Shown here piece by piece: positions 1 through 11,367 of a stretch of 64,000 nucleotides of DNA. The notes beneath the pieces are model-generated. The model was not told the origin of the DNA. It made no database searches and saw only the letters and a program-made list of their open reading frames with translations. The stretch spans positions 176,143,401 through 176,207,400 of the forward strand of contig NC_084827.1 of NCBI RefSeq assembly GCF_033115175.1, written 5' to 3'. This DNA is from Lepus europaeus. Lineage: Eukaryota > Chordata > Mammalia > Lagomorpha > Leporidae. The position numbers were made by a program, and so were the translations under genes. Numbering within the stretch: the first letter of the stretch is position 1; each line of letters starts with the position of its first letter.

Positions 1-564
1 GCACCCTGAAGATCCCACTGCTCCCTCCCCTAGGGGTTGCATCAGTATCCTGCCGCTTGTGGCCCAGTGGTGGGCCAGGACCTCAGCCCACCACGTGACA
101 CTCTGCCTGGGACTTTTCAGGAGCCCGTAAGGGACTGGGCCAGCCGTGCGGGAAGAACAGAGCTGGGTCACGTTTAGGTGAAGATGAGCGAGCAGGAGGG
201 TCTGGGTCCCTGAGTCTGTGAGTCTGGAGCCCAGCCCCTGCCCCTCCACAACTCGGCCCCAGGAGCCAGGGCCAGCGTCACGGCCCCAAGCTTGGCGGGG
301 CCCTGGGCTTGGTTTATGCTCTGCTGTTGCTGTCTTGACACTCTTCTGAATCTCTGAACCAAGAATCCCGAGGATTAGTTTTGCACTGAGCTTCACAAAT
401 TGAGCCACTGACATCTCTGGTGAAAGCTTCCAGCTGGGGGAGCTAAGACCGCCCAGCCCCGCACAGCAGAGCAAGACATGGGGGCATGGGGTTCCTCCAA
501 GCCCCTCCCCCCAGGCCTCATACCCAGCTGAGCTCGGCCCCTCCCCGCCAGCAGAGACACTTAC
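1..564 (-). other. NMUR1: Part of the last NMUR1 intron
   Basis: This follows the donor GTAAGT at 564-559 on the minus strand. No sequence resembling the remaining TM6-TM7 exon is present, so the terminal exon must lie outside the window. No repeat was recognised here. Confidence 0.6.
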
Positions 565-1437
565 ACAGCATCTTGGTCACCTGTCTTCGGCCCCTGTCCT
601 GCAGCTGGAGGCTTCGAGCGTTGCTGGCCCTGGTCCCCTTCCTGGGCGGCAGCAGCAGCCTCTCCCGGCGCAGCCGCAGCCCGATGAGCAGGTAGAGCAT
701 GCTGATGGTGGCCATGGGCAGGCAGAAGAAGAGCAGCGCCGTGGTCTGCACCACCAGGTTGTAGAGGGTCTGGGGGCGCACCAGCACGCACATGGCCGAG
801 TCGGGCACAGGGCCCCTGCAGGGCACGTACAGCTGCCGGATGCCGTGCAGGCTGGTGTTGGGCAGAGAGCAGAGCACGGCCAGGCTCCAGATGACCCCAA
901 GCACACGGCGCACGTGAGCGTGCGTCACCACGGACCTGGCCCGGAGTGGGTGCACCACGGCCACGTAGCGCTCCACGCTCAGGGCCGTGACATTGAGCAC
1001 CGAGGCCAGGCAGACCGTCTCGAAGAGCAGAGTGCGGAAGTAGCAGCCGCCGGTGCCCAGCAGGAACGGGTAGTTGCGCCACATCTCATAGAGCTCCAGG
1101 GGCAAGCCCACCAGCAGCACCAGCAGGTCAGACACCGCCAGGCTTGAAGAGGTAGCAGTTGGTGGGCGTGCGCATGGCCGTGTGGCGTAGGATGACCAGG
1201 CAGGTCAGCCCATTGCCCACGGCTCCCACCGCAAAGATCAGCAGGTACGTGGCACAGATGGGCACGAACAGCTCCGTCTGCTGCGGCCCCAGGTACTTGA
1301 GCCGCAGCTCCTCGTCGGTCAGGTTCAAGTCCTCGGAGACCCCCTTGGCCTCACTGCCATTGCAGAGCATGGGGCTTCGGGCACCCCTGGGGGACAGGTC
1401 TCCAGGGAGGATGGAGCAGTCGAGGCCAGACAGGGTG
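565..1437 (-). CDS. NMUR1: Neuromedin-U receptor 1, large coding exon (TM1 to start of TM6), with a 1-base frameshift
   Basis: This encodes a class A G-protein-coupled receptor for the neuropeptides neuromedin U and S, Gq-coupled at the plasma membrane. Read on the minus strand, the exon follows an acceptor (CTACAG, ending at 1438) and stops at 565 before a donor GTAAGT (564-559) that splits the codon after VTKML. Visible features are an N-glycosylation site (CNGS), TM1 ([15 protein letters not shown]), the TM2 start (TPTNCYLF), the ERY motif with VAVVHPL after TM3, and TM4-TM5 ending in [11 protein letters not shown]. These match human NMUR1 closely; the third intracellular loop is several residues shorter. 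Frame is lost near 1144-1145, where one extra T (plus strand) interrupts TM2, and reading resumes in another frame at [11 protein letters not shown]. The exon for the rest of TM6, TM7 and the tail lies left of the window. Identification is firm; whether the frameshift is real is open. Confidence 0.93.
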
Positions 1438-1879
1438 CTGTAGGATGGAGGAGAGAGAGGCCCCAAAAGTCCCTTGGGGAGCCCTGGCTCTGGGCTGCGT
1501 CCTCGCCCCGCCGACGAGGGGTCAAGGGGCTCTCCTTTAACCACGGGGAAATCAAAACCCGGCCATGGGGTGTGCGTTCAGGCTTTCAGTGATGTGCAAG
1601 GGCCCATCTCACAAACTGGAGCCCTGACTCCTAACGTCGCCAGCTACCCAGCGTTGAGCTGATGACACACCCTCTCCAGCCTGGCTTGGCCGACAGCAGT
1701 CTCCCCCTTTAAGCCGCGGACTTTAGGAGAGACCCTCAGTTTGGGCATCTGTGAAATGGGGCCCGAGCGCCTTGTCCCTGGGTCCTTCTGCGCACAGGGC
1801 TGTGTGACCTTTCCCGGGTGACTTCCCTAAGGCTGTTCTGAATGAGGCAGCTCCGGGGAGTCGCTTGGTTGTCACCTAC
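1438..1879 (-). other. NMUR1: Probable first intron of NMUR1, containing a MIR-like fragment
   Basis: This is bounded on the minus strand by a good donor (AAG|GTAGGTGA, GT at 1879-1878) and the acceptor at 1439-1438. A MIR-like stretch (TCAGTTTGGGCATCTGTGAAATGGGG type) lies at about 1700-1830. In the frame that joins to the large exon, the upstream exon carries a TGA at 1899-1897 and no ATG after it, so the first exon would be non-coding. This intron is predicted from splice signals only. Confidence 0.45.
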
Positions 1880-2260
1880 CTTGCTGTGGGACAGCGTCAC
1901 CGTGGCGGCCGGCGGAGGCGGTGGGACGGCTGCGGGCCGCAGAGCTGCATCGGAAAGCGGGGGGCTAGCGTTTTCTGTCCCCGGAGCCGCTCTTAGCCTA
2001 AATATCCCGGGGCTCCCCCTACCGGGCTCCTCCTCCGGCTCCTCCCGCCCCTCGGCAGCCCAGCGCGGGCGCCGGTCGGGCAGCGCGGGGTAGGGGGCGG
2101 CGTGCGTCCTCTTCCACCGGGAGGAGCCCGCAGACAGACACAGACCCCCAGCCTGCGCGCCCTGCCCCGGGCCGACCTACCCTCGCGCCAGCCTGCGGAG
2201 CGCTCGCTCGCTGCCGCCCTGCGCCCGGCGCCGTTCCCCTGGCCGGCAGTGCCAGCCCCT
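1880..2260 (-). promoter_or_regulatory. NMUR1: CpG-rich probable promoter and 5' non-coding exon of NMUR1
   Basis: GC- and CpG-dense sequence with several GGGCGG/CCGCCC-type Sp1 boxes lies directly upstream of the receptor in its direction of transcription. A donor-like AAG|GTAGGT at 1880/1879 could end a short first exon. An AT-rich GATATTTAGG (minus strand, near 2000) could act as a weak TATA-like element. Position and composition support a promoter; the start site is not determined. Confidence 0.45.
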
Positions 2261-2462
2261 GTCGCTCCTGCTTGGCATTTCAGCCGCACTCCCGTGGACG
2301 CCACACCGTGTCCTGGAAGTCCAGGGGCCCAAGGGCTCCTGCCTTGCGGTCCACACTTGCCCCTCCCACCTCCAGCCCAGGGCAGTCCCCAGCTGTCCTA
2401 CCCTGACTCAGGTCCGCTCCTCCCAAGGTGGGGTCCCCTTCCTGAGCCCCACCGTGGTTTGG

Positions 2463-2757
2463 TAGGTTAAGCTTCTTAATGGGGCGTTGGCATCTGATAT
2501 AGGCGCTGGTTGGTGTCCTGACTGCTCCTCTTCCCATCCAGCTCTCTGCTATGGCCTGGGAAAGCAGTGGAGGATGGTCCAAGTCCTTGGGCCCCTGCAC
2601 CCACATGGGAGACCTGGAAGAAGCTCCTGGCTCCTGGCTTCGGATCTGCACAACTCTGGCTATTTGGGGTGTGAACCAGCAGATGGAAAACCTCGCTCGC
2701 TCTCTCTCCCACTCTCTCAGTCTGTAATTCTGCCTCTCAAATAATTTTTTTTTAAAA
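2463..2757 (+). repeat. CSINE (rabbit C repeat)
   Basis: C-repeat body (CTCTGCTATGGCCTGGGAAAG, GGAGACCTGGAAGAAGCTCC, GTGAACCAGCAGATGGAA) followed by a CT-rich stretch and TCAAATAATTTTTTT. The head is diverged. It belongs to the older subfamily with an AAATAA-type tail. Confidence 0.85.
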
Positions 2758-4685
2758 AGAACACCCCAGATTCCAGTGTGGGTTGGACCCTGCACCCCCT
2801 GCATGCCCCGGGGGTTCCCCTCCCCTCCCTGTGTTCCCTCAGCACCTCCCAGTATCCACTCAAACACTTTGCTTGCTCCTCCCCCCACCAAAGGGGCTTA
2901 CAGGCAGGCATGGGGGGTGTAGGGAAGAGCAGGAATGCCTGCCCAGCTCCCTGCTCCCACAAACAGGGCACCTTCCGACCTGCACTCAACTCTTGGAAGG
3001 CAGAGCCCGCCCTGGCTAACATGCCGGCCCCTGGAGTCTGATGCCTTAGTCTGAGTGAGGTCCAGGAGCCCTCCTGTCGGCTGATGCCTGCAGAGAGTCC
3101 CTGCAGCAAGAACCAAGCCCAGGACCCTGGAGGCTGCCGGGAGCCATGTGACTGAGCTGCCCTTGTGAAGAGTGAGCTAACCATCACTACCACTTCAAAT
3201 GCGAAGATTTAGCACAGGGTCTGGTAAGGGGCCGGCACCAGGAGGGGGTGGGTGGGATTGTCACCATGCAATGGCACCTGAGGTGCCATCATCTCCCCTC
3301 AGGCTTCTGCTCCCTGCTTCCCGCCCCCCCGCCTGTGCGTCACAGTCTGGCCTTGGAGACAGGGAGTTAGACACTTGAGGAGCCTCCACCAGGCAGGCCT
3401 TCCCAGGAACTCTACATGTAAACACCAGTTGTGCATTGTTCTCAGGGTCTTGGGAGAAGGATTCTGGGGCGCCCTGGGAGTTCATAGCCTGAGATGAGCT
3501 CGCCCACGTGGAACCTTCCAGAATGGGCTGCTACCCTGTGGGGTCACAGACTGCTCTCAGCACGTGATGAGCAGCGTCAGCCTTGCACCATCCTGGGAAC
3601 ACATAAGCACACGCATACTCTGACTGCCTGGAACCCGCTGGGGACCCTTTGTTGGTGCTCGGAGTCCCGGCAAGGAAGGGGCCAACGTACCGCTGCCTTC
3701 AGAAGCACACGGCTCCCAGCGGCAGGAATTCTGACAGTCGGCTGCATCGTATGGCCAATCATAGACTACACTGGGCTAAGGGCAGCGTCTGGAAGACGAG
3801 AGCCGGTGATCATCATGGCTGTGGCCCCCACCGCTGCACTGTCCAGAGGACCCTGGTGCCCTGGCCTCTGGGCCTGAGCTCCAGACCAGCAGGGCAGGTG
3901 TCCCCCGGAACCCGGTGACTTCCTGCTGCTTCCCTGCCCCGTCCAGAGGCAGCTTCCCCAGGTCTTGTGAGTGGATGCAGCCAACTCCTGGGCTTGGCAG
4001 GTGGGCCTCAGCCCAGGCTGGGGTGCCAAGGACCCAGCCCGGCATGGAGTGCTTCTGGGACCTCCAGAGCTGGCCAGGAGACCTCCTAGGTCTTGGGGCT
4101 CCCCGGTCTTTCCCTACCCTTCCGACTCCCTGACAGCCATGGCGGGCAGGTGCCCTGGGCCAGGTCCACAACAGGATGTCCTCAGCTTGGGCTGACCGGG
4201 AGCTCCTGCTACAGCCGCCACTCCCCCACCTCACACTGCTTCCCTGCCTGCAGAGAAGAGACAAGGAGGAGGGTGATAGGAGCTCGGGGACCCTGAAGCG
4301 CTGGACGGAAAGGAGGGACTGTGCCGTAGCCTGGGCAGTGGGGCACAGGACCTGCCACTATGGAGCTGCGCCAGGCGGGGCTGCAAGGACAGCTGGGAAC
4401 AGCAGGCACAGGAGCAGGGGAGCTGCTCAGCTCCTCTGGGCCCCACTCCAGGTCAGCTCTCTCCACCTGGCTCTGCTCGGCTGGGCAGGCCTGCACCGTG
4501 ACAGGAGAGAGAGGAGGTGGTGAGGGGATTCCCACTTCGGAGGCAGGGACTGTACCGCAGGGAGCCAAGTGGCAGGTGGTGTGACCATCCGCACTCGTGC
4601 GCCCAGGCCTGGCTCACTCCCAGAAACTGGGAGCCCTAAAAGAGAGACGGTAATGGTAGACGGGGGATGGCAGATGCGGGGTGGG
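2758..4685. other. Intergenic sequence without a recognised gene or repeat
   Basis: GC-rich unique-looking DNA. Open frames here are short, overlap on both strands and show no recognisable protein family, so I see no gene. Confidence 0.5.
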
Positions 4686-4689
4686 GGGT

Positions 4690-4815
4690 GGGGGTGATGC
4701 TGTCTGCCCGCTGTGTGGCCTTGGGTAAGTCTCTCTACAGCAAAGCCCCACTTCCTCCTCTGTAAAACAGCAGAAATAGGTCCTGGCTCCCAGGAATGCT
4801 GTGGGAACTAAGCGA
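4690..4815 (+). repeat. MIR-type ancient SINE fragment
   Basis: It contains the MIR core signature in order: TGTGGCCTTGGGTAAGTC, then a CTCCTCTGTAAAACAG-type segment and CTGTGGGAACTAAGCGAG. Diverged and without a clear tail. Confidence 0.6.
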
Positions 4816-5751
4816 GCTCGCGTGGGTTCAAGTGCTCAAGAAATGGTGGCCGTAGCCGTGCTTAGAAGTCTCTGAAGGAAACCAGGAAGCTGCTGGGGGT
4901 CAGAGCTGGGTGAGACCTGTGCTAGCAGGGTTGGCAAGGACAAGGACCCAGCCGCCTGGGGAAGGGGAGCTGAGCCCCAGTGGACAAGGAAATCCAGACC
5001 CAGACCCGGATGGGGGACTAGCAGCGGCGGACACCGGCATTGGTCGCCTCTGGCTGTCCTGCCCGTGGAGAGGGCCACTGGAACTGCCTGACCCCTGCCC
5101 CTCTGAGGGCCTTAACGTCTGTTCGGAGAGAGCCCAAGGAGCCTGCGGGCCTCAAACTGGGCAGGGGAGCACAGGGAGTCCCCCACCTCCCTGACCGTGG
5201 CTGAGTGTGTGCACCTGGCCAGGTGACCGACTGCGGGCCGCACGATGCATGGTCCGGAAACAGCCTGGTTTCTCTTGTCCTGGGGCTGGGGTCCATTCTT
5301 ACAGGGTGCCCATGGGGTGCTCCTGCCACCTGTTCTTCCAGGGCGACAGAGGCTCCTCTCTTGTCCCCCCAGCCCTCCCGGACAACACAGCACAGGCACG
5401 TGTGCTGCAGCAGCTCCTCCGGGCTCTCCCGGTCATGGATGCAGCCGCCGTTGCCAACAGAGCTGGGCTTCTGACTGGTCGGTCAGGATTCGAGAACTTG
5501 TTAGACGGCAATGCTGCTGTGTCCAGTTTGGGGCTTTTGATGGAGCGAGGAATAAAGGAGCCCCTTGTGTCCTTTCTCTGTCAATTCAACACCACCTGTT
5601 GCAGTCTTGAGACGTCTCCCCTGCTATCTCCCTCAACCAGCTCAGTTACGGTGTCCTGCACACGCGACTGAGACCCCCAGTCCTCATGCATTCCTCCCAA
5701 CCAGCCAGCCCCCGGGAAGGCAGACCCAAGGAGTTGGAAGAGCCTGTGCCA

Positions 5752-5870
5752 GCCAGCGCCGCAGCTCACTAGGCTAATCCTCCGCCTGCGGCGCTGGCTC
5801 TCCGGGTTCTAGTCCCGGTCGGGGAGCTGGGTTCTAGTCCTGGTTGCTCCTCTTCCAGTCCAGCTTGGGA
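5752..5870 (+). repeat. CSINE1, 5' part only
   Basis: The head GCCAGCGCCGCAGCTCACTAGG and ATCCTCCGCCTGCGGCGC, then GGTTCTAGTCCCGGTC, match the young C-repeat head. A second GGTTCTAGTC follows after a short internal duplication. The homology ends after GCTCCTCTTCCAGTCCAGCT; the body and tail are missing. Confidence 0.8.
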
Positions 5871-7465
5871 AAAGCCCCCGCACAAACCAGCTCAGCCCCT
5901 CCTCACGCCCTCCCTGCCCTGCCGCGACCCTCGGCTGCTTACGCCACACACACCCAGCCTGCAGGAGGGCTCTCGCTGTCTGCCGCGTGTTCGTCCCGCG
6001 TGCACCCAGGCAGGGAGCCCCCTCAGGTTTATTCCCTGAGTAAGCTTGTTCTGGCCGTGAGTTCTCACCTCGTCCCCTCTTTGTGCTGCTCTTCTTTCCT
6101 TGGAGTTTTTAACTTTTTTTTGTGCTCATGACCTACATTCAGACCTACAGAGAGTAGTACCAAGAATTCCTGTACCCCTCACTCAGAGGCTCTGGGTGTT
6201 AAATTGTCACGTCATTTTTGCATTGTCTGGGTGTTGTACACGTGCGCACGAACTCTGGACTGTAAGAGACTCCGTTGCAGCCACGAGGCCTGTTCTGCTT
6301 TAGTTTCTGAGTGTCCTGTGATTATCATTAAGTCCACCTGTCTGGTAGCCAGCGGTGTACCAAGCGGTGGGTGCTGAGGGGGCCACCAGCCGGCCCGGAG
6401 AAGTCCCTGGTCACTGATCATGCTGGGCAAGGCCGGCACATGGTGATACCGCACAGGCAGACCGTGCGTAGCTGGTCTGATGACTGCTTTACAGTTCTTC
6501 CCCGTGGCAGCCTGACCCCACGGCAGGCTGCGTCCACGGCTAATAGGAACAAACGTTGACAAATAAAAGGAGGTTTAGAATCACCAAGGACGTAGCACTA
6601 AGCTGGAGAAGATAAAGCACGCGGAAGGGGTGACAGGATGGCAGGTGTGTGCACACATGGGGGACGGATTAGACCTGCTAAGGCTACAGCGTTCTCAGGA
6701 GCAAAGCGGAGTCCTAAGGTCAGCAGAAAGCGCTGAGCTTGCTCTTAGCAGATGCTAGACACAGGCACGAGGGACCAAGCCAGGACACTGCCCATGCAAT
6801 GGGCAAGCAGGCAGCAGCCGGGGCACAGCTGGCCTGCAGCTTAGCAAAGGCCAGGCTCTGAGGACCCACGGAGTGCCAGGGAACGTCACTGCTGGAATTT
6901 TTGTCCCAAGCGACGGTGGCTACCTATACAGGGTAAGGATCTTGGCTTGCAAATATCAAAACCGGCCCTGGCAATTCTGGGCCAGGTTTCCTGAAGAACA
7001 CTGGGTGCTCAGCGAGCAGGCTGGAGGAGGGGGAGACCACGTGGCTGCAGCTCCTGCCTCATACCACAGGCAGATCCCCGCGTGGACATGTGTCCCCTGA
7101 ACACCACTCCCAGGCTGCGGCCGTGTTCCCACTTCTTTGAGGTACTTGCCCTGGACACCTGCCCCAGGTGAAGCACAGGACACAGGGCTGCCTGGGGTGG
7201 GGTGCTGGCCTCTGCACCCATGGGTCATCCACAGCCCCAGGCAGGCAGCCCAGGTGCCGAGCAGCCAGAACAAACCCCGGATGTCTCTGCTGTTCAGGGG
7301 CTCCAGACTTTGTCAAAGGCACCCTAGAGGGGGTGCACAGTGAGTGTGGGCACCACAGAGCCAGCAAGTATGCCGAGCCACACGTGGGATCCCATGCGGG
7401 GGGCAGCTCGTCCTGGCAAAACCATTGTGAAACAGGTGCCTGCAAGGAAGAGAACAGAGCCCAGA
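5871..7465. other. Intergenic sequence with a possible LINE-derived stretch at about 6095-6330
   Basis: At 6125-6230 the run CAGACCTACAGAGAG... AATTCCTGTACCCCTCACTCAGA resembles a common LINE-1-derived mammalian repeat (low confidence). The remainder shows no gene or repeat I can name. Confidence 0.35.
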
Positions 7466-7812
7466 TTTTATTTATTTATTTATTTATTTTTTAGATTTAT
7501 TTATTTAGAAATCAGAGAGAAAGAGAGAGAGAGAGAGAGATCGATCTTCCATCTGGTGCATTTGCTGGTTCACTCCCCAAATAGCTGAAACAGCTGGGGC
7601 TACGCCAGGCCAAAGCCAGGAGCCAGGAGCTTCTTTTAGGTCTCCCGCATGGGTAGCAGAGGCTCACACACTTGTGCTGTCCTCTGCTGCTTTCCCAGGC
7701 ACACTAGCAGGGAGCTGGATCAGAAGTGGAACAGCCAGGACTCAAACCAGCGCCCATATGGGATGTCAGCCCTGTGGATGAGGCTTCATCTTCAATGCCA
7801 CAGCATCAGTCC
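7466..7812 (-). repeat. CSINE (rabbit C repeat)
   Basis: Antisense copy: a TTTATTTATTTATT tail complement, a GAGA-rich stretch, then GTTCACTCCCCAAATAGCTG, AAGCCAGGAGCCAGGAGCTTC and a head complement ending near GCCACAGCATCAGTCCC. Confidence 0.88.
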
Positions 7813-8535
7813 CAAGAGAACCCAGATTTTAAAACCCGGAAAAACCAGTCTGCACTCCTAGTCATACAGCTGGGAACCGGAAGTTTAGACCCTTCTGGGT
7901 CCATTTGGATCCACAAGACTCCCAGAAGCAGGCGTATAAATAGCCCGAGACAGCGTTGCTGGGGGACCGGCTTTGAGCGGGAAGAAGCAGCAGGTTCCCA
8001 GTGTCAAGTGGCTTGCCACAAGGCTGGAGCTAGAAGTCCATCGTAAATCTATCTGAGAAAAGAGCGTTCCGCCTTTTCCCCTGCAGCTCTGACCCTTGCT
8101 GCCCCGTTTCTGAAAACGCTCAGGTCTCAAGAGCTCGGAGCTCAAAGCACGGGTCCAGGCGGCCACCCACACTGTCGGAGAGCGGGGATCGCGACCTCAC
8201 CTGGCCTCATCTCTCTGAAGCTGCTCTCGCTGTCTTTCCCTCCTCATTGCGTTTCGCTGGTCTGAGTTCTCCCGGAGAACTCTCTGTGAACTGCGTCGCC
8301 TTCCATGGGCTAGCCTGGAACCTTTCGGCTGGGACTAGGGAGTTGGTCGTTCCCTGGGGAGCTGGTGCTGCTGGTGAATTGGCTCTGGAATTTTGGGCGG
8401 AAATTCCAGAGCTCCTTCGTTGGAGCTTGGTGTATTCTAGAAGGCCGCGGTGTGTGTGTTGGGGCAGGGGTCGCAGTTCAGAGAGGTTGCACCGTGAGTT
8501 TCCAGAGTGGCAGTGGTAACCCTCTTCACCCTTAG
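7813..8535. other. Unassigned sequence with two strong inverted repeats
   Basis: No coding potential recognised. It contains a 9-bp palindrome with a one-base centre (8264-8282) and a 12-bp perfect inverted repeat with a 7-base loop (8382-8412). It could be a remnant of an unidentified transposable element. Confidence 0.35.
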
Positions 8536-8539
8536 GGGG

Positions 8540-8660
8540 CCTGCTCGGGGTGGGCAAGCGGCTTAGACTTTCTCTGCCTCAGTCTCTCATCCGAAAAATG
8601 GGCTGACTGCAGAACCCGCTCCGCAGGGCTGTGGTGAGGAGCTAGTGAGTGCCCCAGTGG
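8540..8660 (+). repeat. MIR-type ancient SINE fragment
   Basis: The succession GGGCAAGCGGCTTAGACTTTC, CTGCCTCAGTCTCTCATCCG, AAAAATGGGCTGAC and GGGCTGTGGTGAGGAGCTAG is the MIR core order. Confidence 0.6.
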
Positions 8661-9189
8661 CCCCTGGCAGGCTCTCCCCAACTATTTTCCAAACAAGCGA
8701 GAGGAGGTGCACGGCTCAGAGGCTTGGCACATTTCCTGAACGAAAAAGGTGTGATCTTAATACCTTTCGTCCCAGGCTGCGAGCGAAGATGACCCAGGGA
8801 CTGCTCCCCGCATCCCCTGGCGAGCAGGCACGGGGACGGACACTGCACGCATCGGCAGAGGCCGTCCTTGTCCCACTAGGACCCCGCCTCTGGCCACTCC
8901 ACGTCTGTAGAAAGCTGTCAAGTGTGTTTGTGTGGACAAGCCATAAACAAGGAGGCCCGAGGGGGTGGCCCCTAACGGGCCCGTACTAGGGCAGAAGGAT
9001 GGACGCAGGCCCGTGCCACCGCTGCTGTGGGAGAGGGTCCCAGCCTCTCGGGCCCAGGCAGGACGCTGCGCCTGCTCCTGCGCCTGCGCCTGCTCCAGGC
9101 CCTGCTTTCCCTGGAGCAGAGGGGACCTGTGCCCAGGCCAGGCCTCTCTGCCGTGAGCGGGGCAGGCCTAAGCCACAGAAAGGACTGAG

Positions 9190-9260
9190 ACGCCGGCCAG
9201 CCCCTTCCCTCCCACTCAGCTTCCCCGTCTGTACAGTGGGGACGCCCGCGCCCCTCACGG
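9190..9260 (+). repeat. Short MIR-like fragment
   Basis: CTCAGCTTCCCCGTCTGTAC followed by AGTGGGGACG resembles the MIR core. Short and uncertain. Confidence 0.35.
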
Positions 9261-9498
9261 AGCTGGGCAGAGGAGACCGGCTGCAGCTGGCTCAGTGGCT
9301 GTGCCGTGGCCTGGGTGCGATTGGCCGGACTTATTCCTAGTGCCTGGCAGACCTGTGGGAGGAGCGGCTGCGTCTCTTTGGCTGCGTCTCTTTCCTTTAT
9401 TCATAATTCTTTCCACTTTATTTGAAGCGCGGGGCGGGGGGGGGGGGAGAGATCTCCCACTATTCAATCTCCAAATGCTGGCAGGCCCCAGGTATTTG

Positions 9499-9647
9499 TT
9501 TTCTTTCTTTTTTTTTTTTTTTTTTTTTTGACAGGCAGAGTGGATAGTGAGAGAGAGACAGAGAGAAAGGTCTTCCTTTGCCGTTGGTTCACCCTCCAAT
9601 GGCCGCTGTGGCCGGTGCAACGTGCTGATCCGAAGCCAGGAGCCAGA
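9499..9647 (-). repeat. 5'-truncated CSINE1 with a 15-bp target-site duplication
   Basis: Antisense copy starting with a T-rich run (tail complement), then GACAGGCAGAGTGGATAGTG and CACCCTCCAATGGCCGCTGT, cut off after AAGCCAGGAGCCAGA. It is flanked by the perfect repeat GGCCCCAGGTATTTG at 9484-9498 and 9648-9662, which shows L1-type target-primed insertion. Confidence 0.95.
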
Positions 9648-10285
9648 GGCCCCAGGTATTTGAACCACCTGCTGCAGGAGGCTGGAAATGGAAGCAGAGC
9701 TGGGGCTCAAATCCAGTCTTAACCATTGCGTTGCACGCCTGGGGTCAGAGTCCCAAGTCCAGGGGAAGTCTTTGTTTTCAGATGCAAAGTGTCAATAGTC
9801 AGCATCTACTCCCCACCCCCATCCTCAGGGTCATCCCAGGGCACCCACACCAGGATCCTCCAAGAGTGGAGTGGCGCTGGATTTGCACGGAGCCCACGCC
9901 CATCCCCCACCACGCACTTCCAATGACCTCTGGGTGACATCACACCGGACACTGATTTTGTTTAGGGAAGAGGGACAAAGACGAAAGTTGGTTTATGCTC
10001 ACATAGCCTCGACTCTCAGTGGGTTGAATCTGCAGACGCGGAGCCTGGGGAGCCGGAGGCCTGAGCGGTTGTAGACGCAGTGTTTTATTTGGAGAAGTGG
10101 TTGTCTGCTTCACGCCGCCAGTCTGTCTCTGGGCAGGGTCTTTCCTGAGCCCAGCACTAGCACCAGGCCTGGTTTGCTCTGGAGCCTCCCAAGGGTGGCC
10201 CAGGAAAACGAATTCTAAGACACGCTCACCCCACCACGCCTCCCTCCCACTCCTCTCCACAGGAATGCCATTTATTATAAATAGG

Positions 10286-10618
10286 AAATTTTTTTTAGAT
10301 TGATTTGTTTATTTGAAAGGCAGAGTGACAGAGAGAGGGAGAGACGGGGACAGGAAGAGATCTCCCCTCCCCTGGCTCACGCCCCTAATGCCCTCAATTG
10401 TTGGGCCTGGGCTGGGCCGAAGCTGGGAACCCAGAACTCCATCTGTGTCTCCCGTAAGGGTGGCAGGGACCCAAGCACTTGGGCATCATCAGCTGCCTCC
10501 AAGGACGCACTAGTAGGAAGCTGGATTGGAAGTAGAGCAGCCAGGACTCAAACGGGCACTCCAGTGTGGGATGCCAGCGTCACGGGCGGTGGCTTTAACC
10601 CACTGAGCCACGACGTGT
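10286..10618 (-). repeat. CSINE (rabbit C repeat)
   Basis: Antisense full-length copy: TTTAGATTGATTTGTTTATT tail complement, GAAAGGCAGAGTGACAGAGA, and a head complement AACCCACTGAGCCACGACG. Confidence 0.88.
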
Positions 10619-11032
10619 GAGAAATGAGTGGCTGTGTGACAGCCTGCCCCCTCCCCGCCGCCAGGTGTCCCGCCCCTCTCCCAGGGCTGTATGGAACCGG
10701 ATTGGGAAGCCCAGGCCAAGCACGGGTGCCTCGGCTCTTGTCTCTGCTGTGGCCCGGGGCTCGGTAGGCATGCCAGGCTTCGGTGCTGTGTCAGTTTGGC
10801 ATGAGAGGAGGGTGGGTGGCTCTCCCCCACTCCTAGCCCTCCACTCCTGCTCCCACTGCAGAGTCTTCTCTGGGCCACACTCCCTCCGTGAGTGACCAGA
10901 AAGGCTAACAGAGTATGAGCTGCTTTGGGGTCAGCACGATCCCTGATGGACCCCCCTGTGCCCTGGGCCAGCCTTAGCTTGTAGCTGTGACGATTACCTG
11001 AGATTGTTGTGACATCCAGGCACCTGTGGTGT

Positions 11033-11367
11033 CTTGTCTTTTTTCTTTTTATTTTAAGATTTATTTATTTGAAAGGCAGTGTTACAGAGAGAGAAGAGGT
11101 AGAGAGAGGTCTTCCATCTGTTGGTTCACTCCCCAACTGGCCGCAACAGCCGAAGCTGTGCAGATCCGAAGCCAGGAGCCAGGAGCTTCTTCCGGGTCTC
11201 CCACGTGGGTGCAGGGGCCCAAGGACTAGGGTCATCTTCTGTTGTTGTCCCAGGCCATAGCAGAGAGCTGGATTGGAAGCGGAGCAGCTGGATCTCGAAC
11301 CGGCGTCCATATGGGATGCTGGCGCTTTAGGCCACGGCATTAACCTGCTGAGCCACAGCGCCGGCCC
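11033..11367 (-). repeat. CSINE with a 12-bp target-site duplication
   Basis: Antisense full-length copy from the AT-rich tail complement to the head complement GAGCCACAGCGCCGGCCC. Flanking direct repeats CACCTGTGGTGT lie at 11021-11032 and 11368-11379. Confidence 0.95.
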
